From positions 1-43,113 of the forward strand of contig CANHIJ010000023.1 of assembly GCA_947460575.1 (NCBI GenBank): 43,113 bases of DNA. Direction: 5' to 3'. The translations under genes and the position numbers were made by a program. The notes below the pieces were generated by a model. It made no database searches. It was not told the origin of the DNA and saw only the letters and a list, made by a program, of their open reading frames with translations. Positions 42,857-43,113 of the stretch are shown here, piece after piece. Position 1 is the first letter of the stretch, and the number at the start of each line of letters is the position of its first letter. This stretch comes from Verrucomicrobiales bacterium. GTDB taxonomy: Bacteria > Verrucomicrobiota > Verrucomicrobiia > Verrucomicrobiales > V1-33.

Positions 42857-43113
42857 CCTAAAAGTGGGAGTTGAAACTCAACCATGGGGCCTTTTTCGGG
42901 AGAACGGCGGGGAATGAGCCGTTTTTTGCGCCCGAAGAGACTTACCCATTGGGTGAGTCCCTTTCGTCGTCACATGCCCGAACTGGCTCGTGAATGGGAG
43001 ACACGCCCAGCGGCAATGTGTGTGCGACGACAACTAAAACTGACCCCTGATGGGGTGGTTTTCCGGGGTGATGCTGCGTGCTGATTGACGTCGGCCGGGG
43101 CGGCGGGGGAGCG
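42857..43113. repeat. Inverted-repeat intergenic element, copy C, reversed and cut by window edge
   Basis: It begins with CCTAAAAGTGGGAGT (42857-42871), the reverse complement of the right end of copies A and B, so it is inserted in the opposite orientation. From there to about 42975 it matches the right-hand part of copy A. It then jumps directly to the block found only in copy B: TGACCCCTGATGGGGTGGT (43041-43059) and the GATTGACGTCGGCCGGGGC stretch near the edge. The large middle module is missing. The far end lies outside the window. Confidence 0.7.

Noticed and set aside
42884..43084. Small plus-strand open frame at the right edge
   Set aside because: Lies wholly inside repeat element C and has no counterpart in the matching parts of copies A and B.
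1..43113. CRISPR array, prophage or defence island
   Set aside because: No regularly spaced direct repeats, cas genes, integrase, phage structural genes or restriction-type enzymes were recognised anywhere in the window.

Overview
The window is GC-rich bacterial chromosome, most likely from a member of the Verrucomicrobiota and probably of the Opitutia lineage. This rests on the combination of a beta-strand-repeat surface protein with a C-terminal PEP-CTERM-like signal, a DUF1080 secreted protein, many intergenic repeats built around short GC hairpins, pyrimidine-rich intergenic DNA and the housekeeping gene neighbourhoods. It is an inference from protein style and not from a marker gene. No phage, plasmid backbone, CRISPR array or toxin-antitoxin pair was seen.

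Layout. (1) 1-4.1 kb: the 3' end of a giant repeat-rich surface protein, a terminal-inverted-repeat intergenic element, a decayed ISL3-type transposase, tRNA-Arg(CCU) and an OsmC-like peroxidase. (2) 4.2-13.6 kb: an LsrF-type aldolase with a clear terminator, a multi-pass membrane protein, a lipoprotein amidase, galE, and a three-gene ABC importer (ATPase, large binding protein, double-length permease) of the ferric-iron type. (3) 13.6-20.1 kb: a coiled-coil protein, dnaJ, grpE, pterin dehydratase, cysK, a membrane-anchored TPR protein, and a fusion of an RfaE2-type nucleotidyltransferase with PurN. (4) 20.5-25.5 kb: an alpha/beta-hydrolase relative with altered catalytic motifs, a second inverted-repeat element with a rearranged neighbour, a DedA protein and an SLC13/TrkA-C transporter. 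(5) 25.2-33.9 kb: a nitrogen-scavenging island, urtABCDE-fmdA-fmdB on the minus strand, divergent from a LysR regulator, with two back-to-back sigma-54-type promoters around a perfect palindrome; a cytosolic NrtA/NasS-like ligand-binding protein lies beyond the regulator. (6) 34-43.1 kb: mnmA, a DUF1080 protein, an RluD-type pseudouridine synthase, an unassigned protein, an apparent purD-pyrR-pyrB-serS operon, a YebC-family regulator and part of a third inverted-repeat element.

How the genes work together. The urt/fmd block is the most coherent system: a high-affinity amide/urea importer delivers substrate to a formamidase that releases ammonia. Its intergenic region carries the promoter and operator sequences expected for nitrogen control. 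No urease genes are present in the window, so short-chain amides are the most economical substrate. The purD-pyrR-pyrB-serS run joins purine synthesis, pyrimidine synthesis with its own uracil-sensing regulator, and seryl-tRNA charging. The most unusual points are the RfaE2-PurN fusion, the probable pseudo-hydrolase, the paired sigma-54 promoters and the modular inverted-repeat elements. I did not find a large, wholly undescribed multi-gene system.
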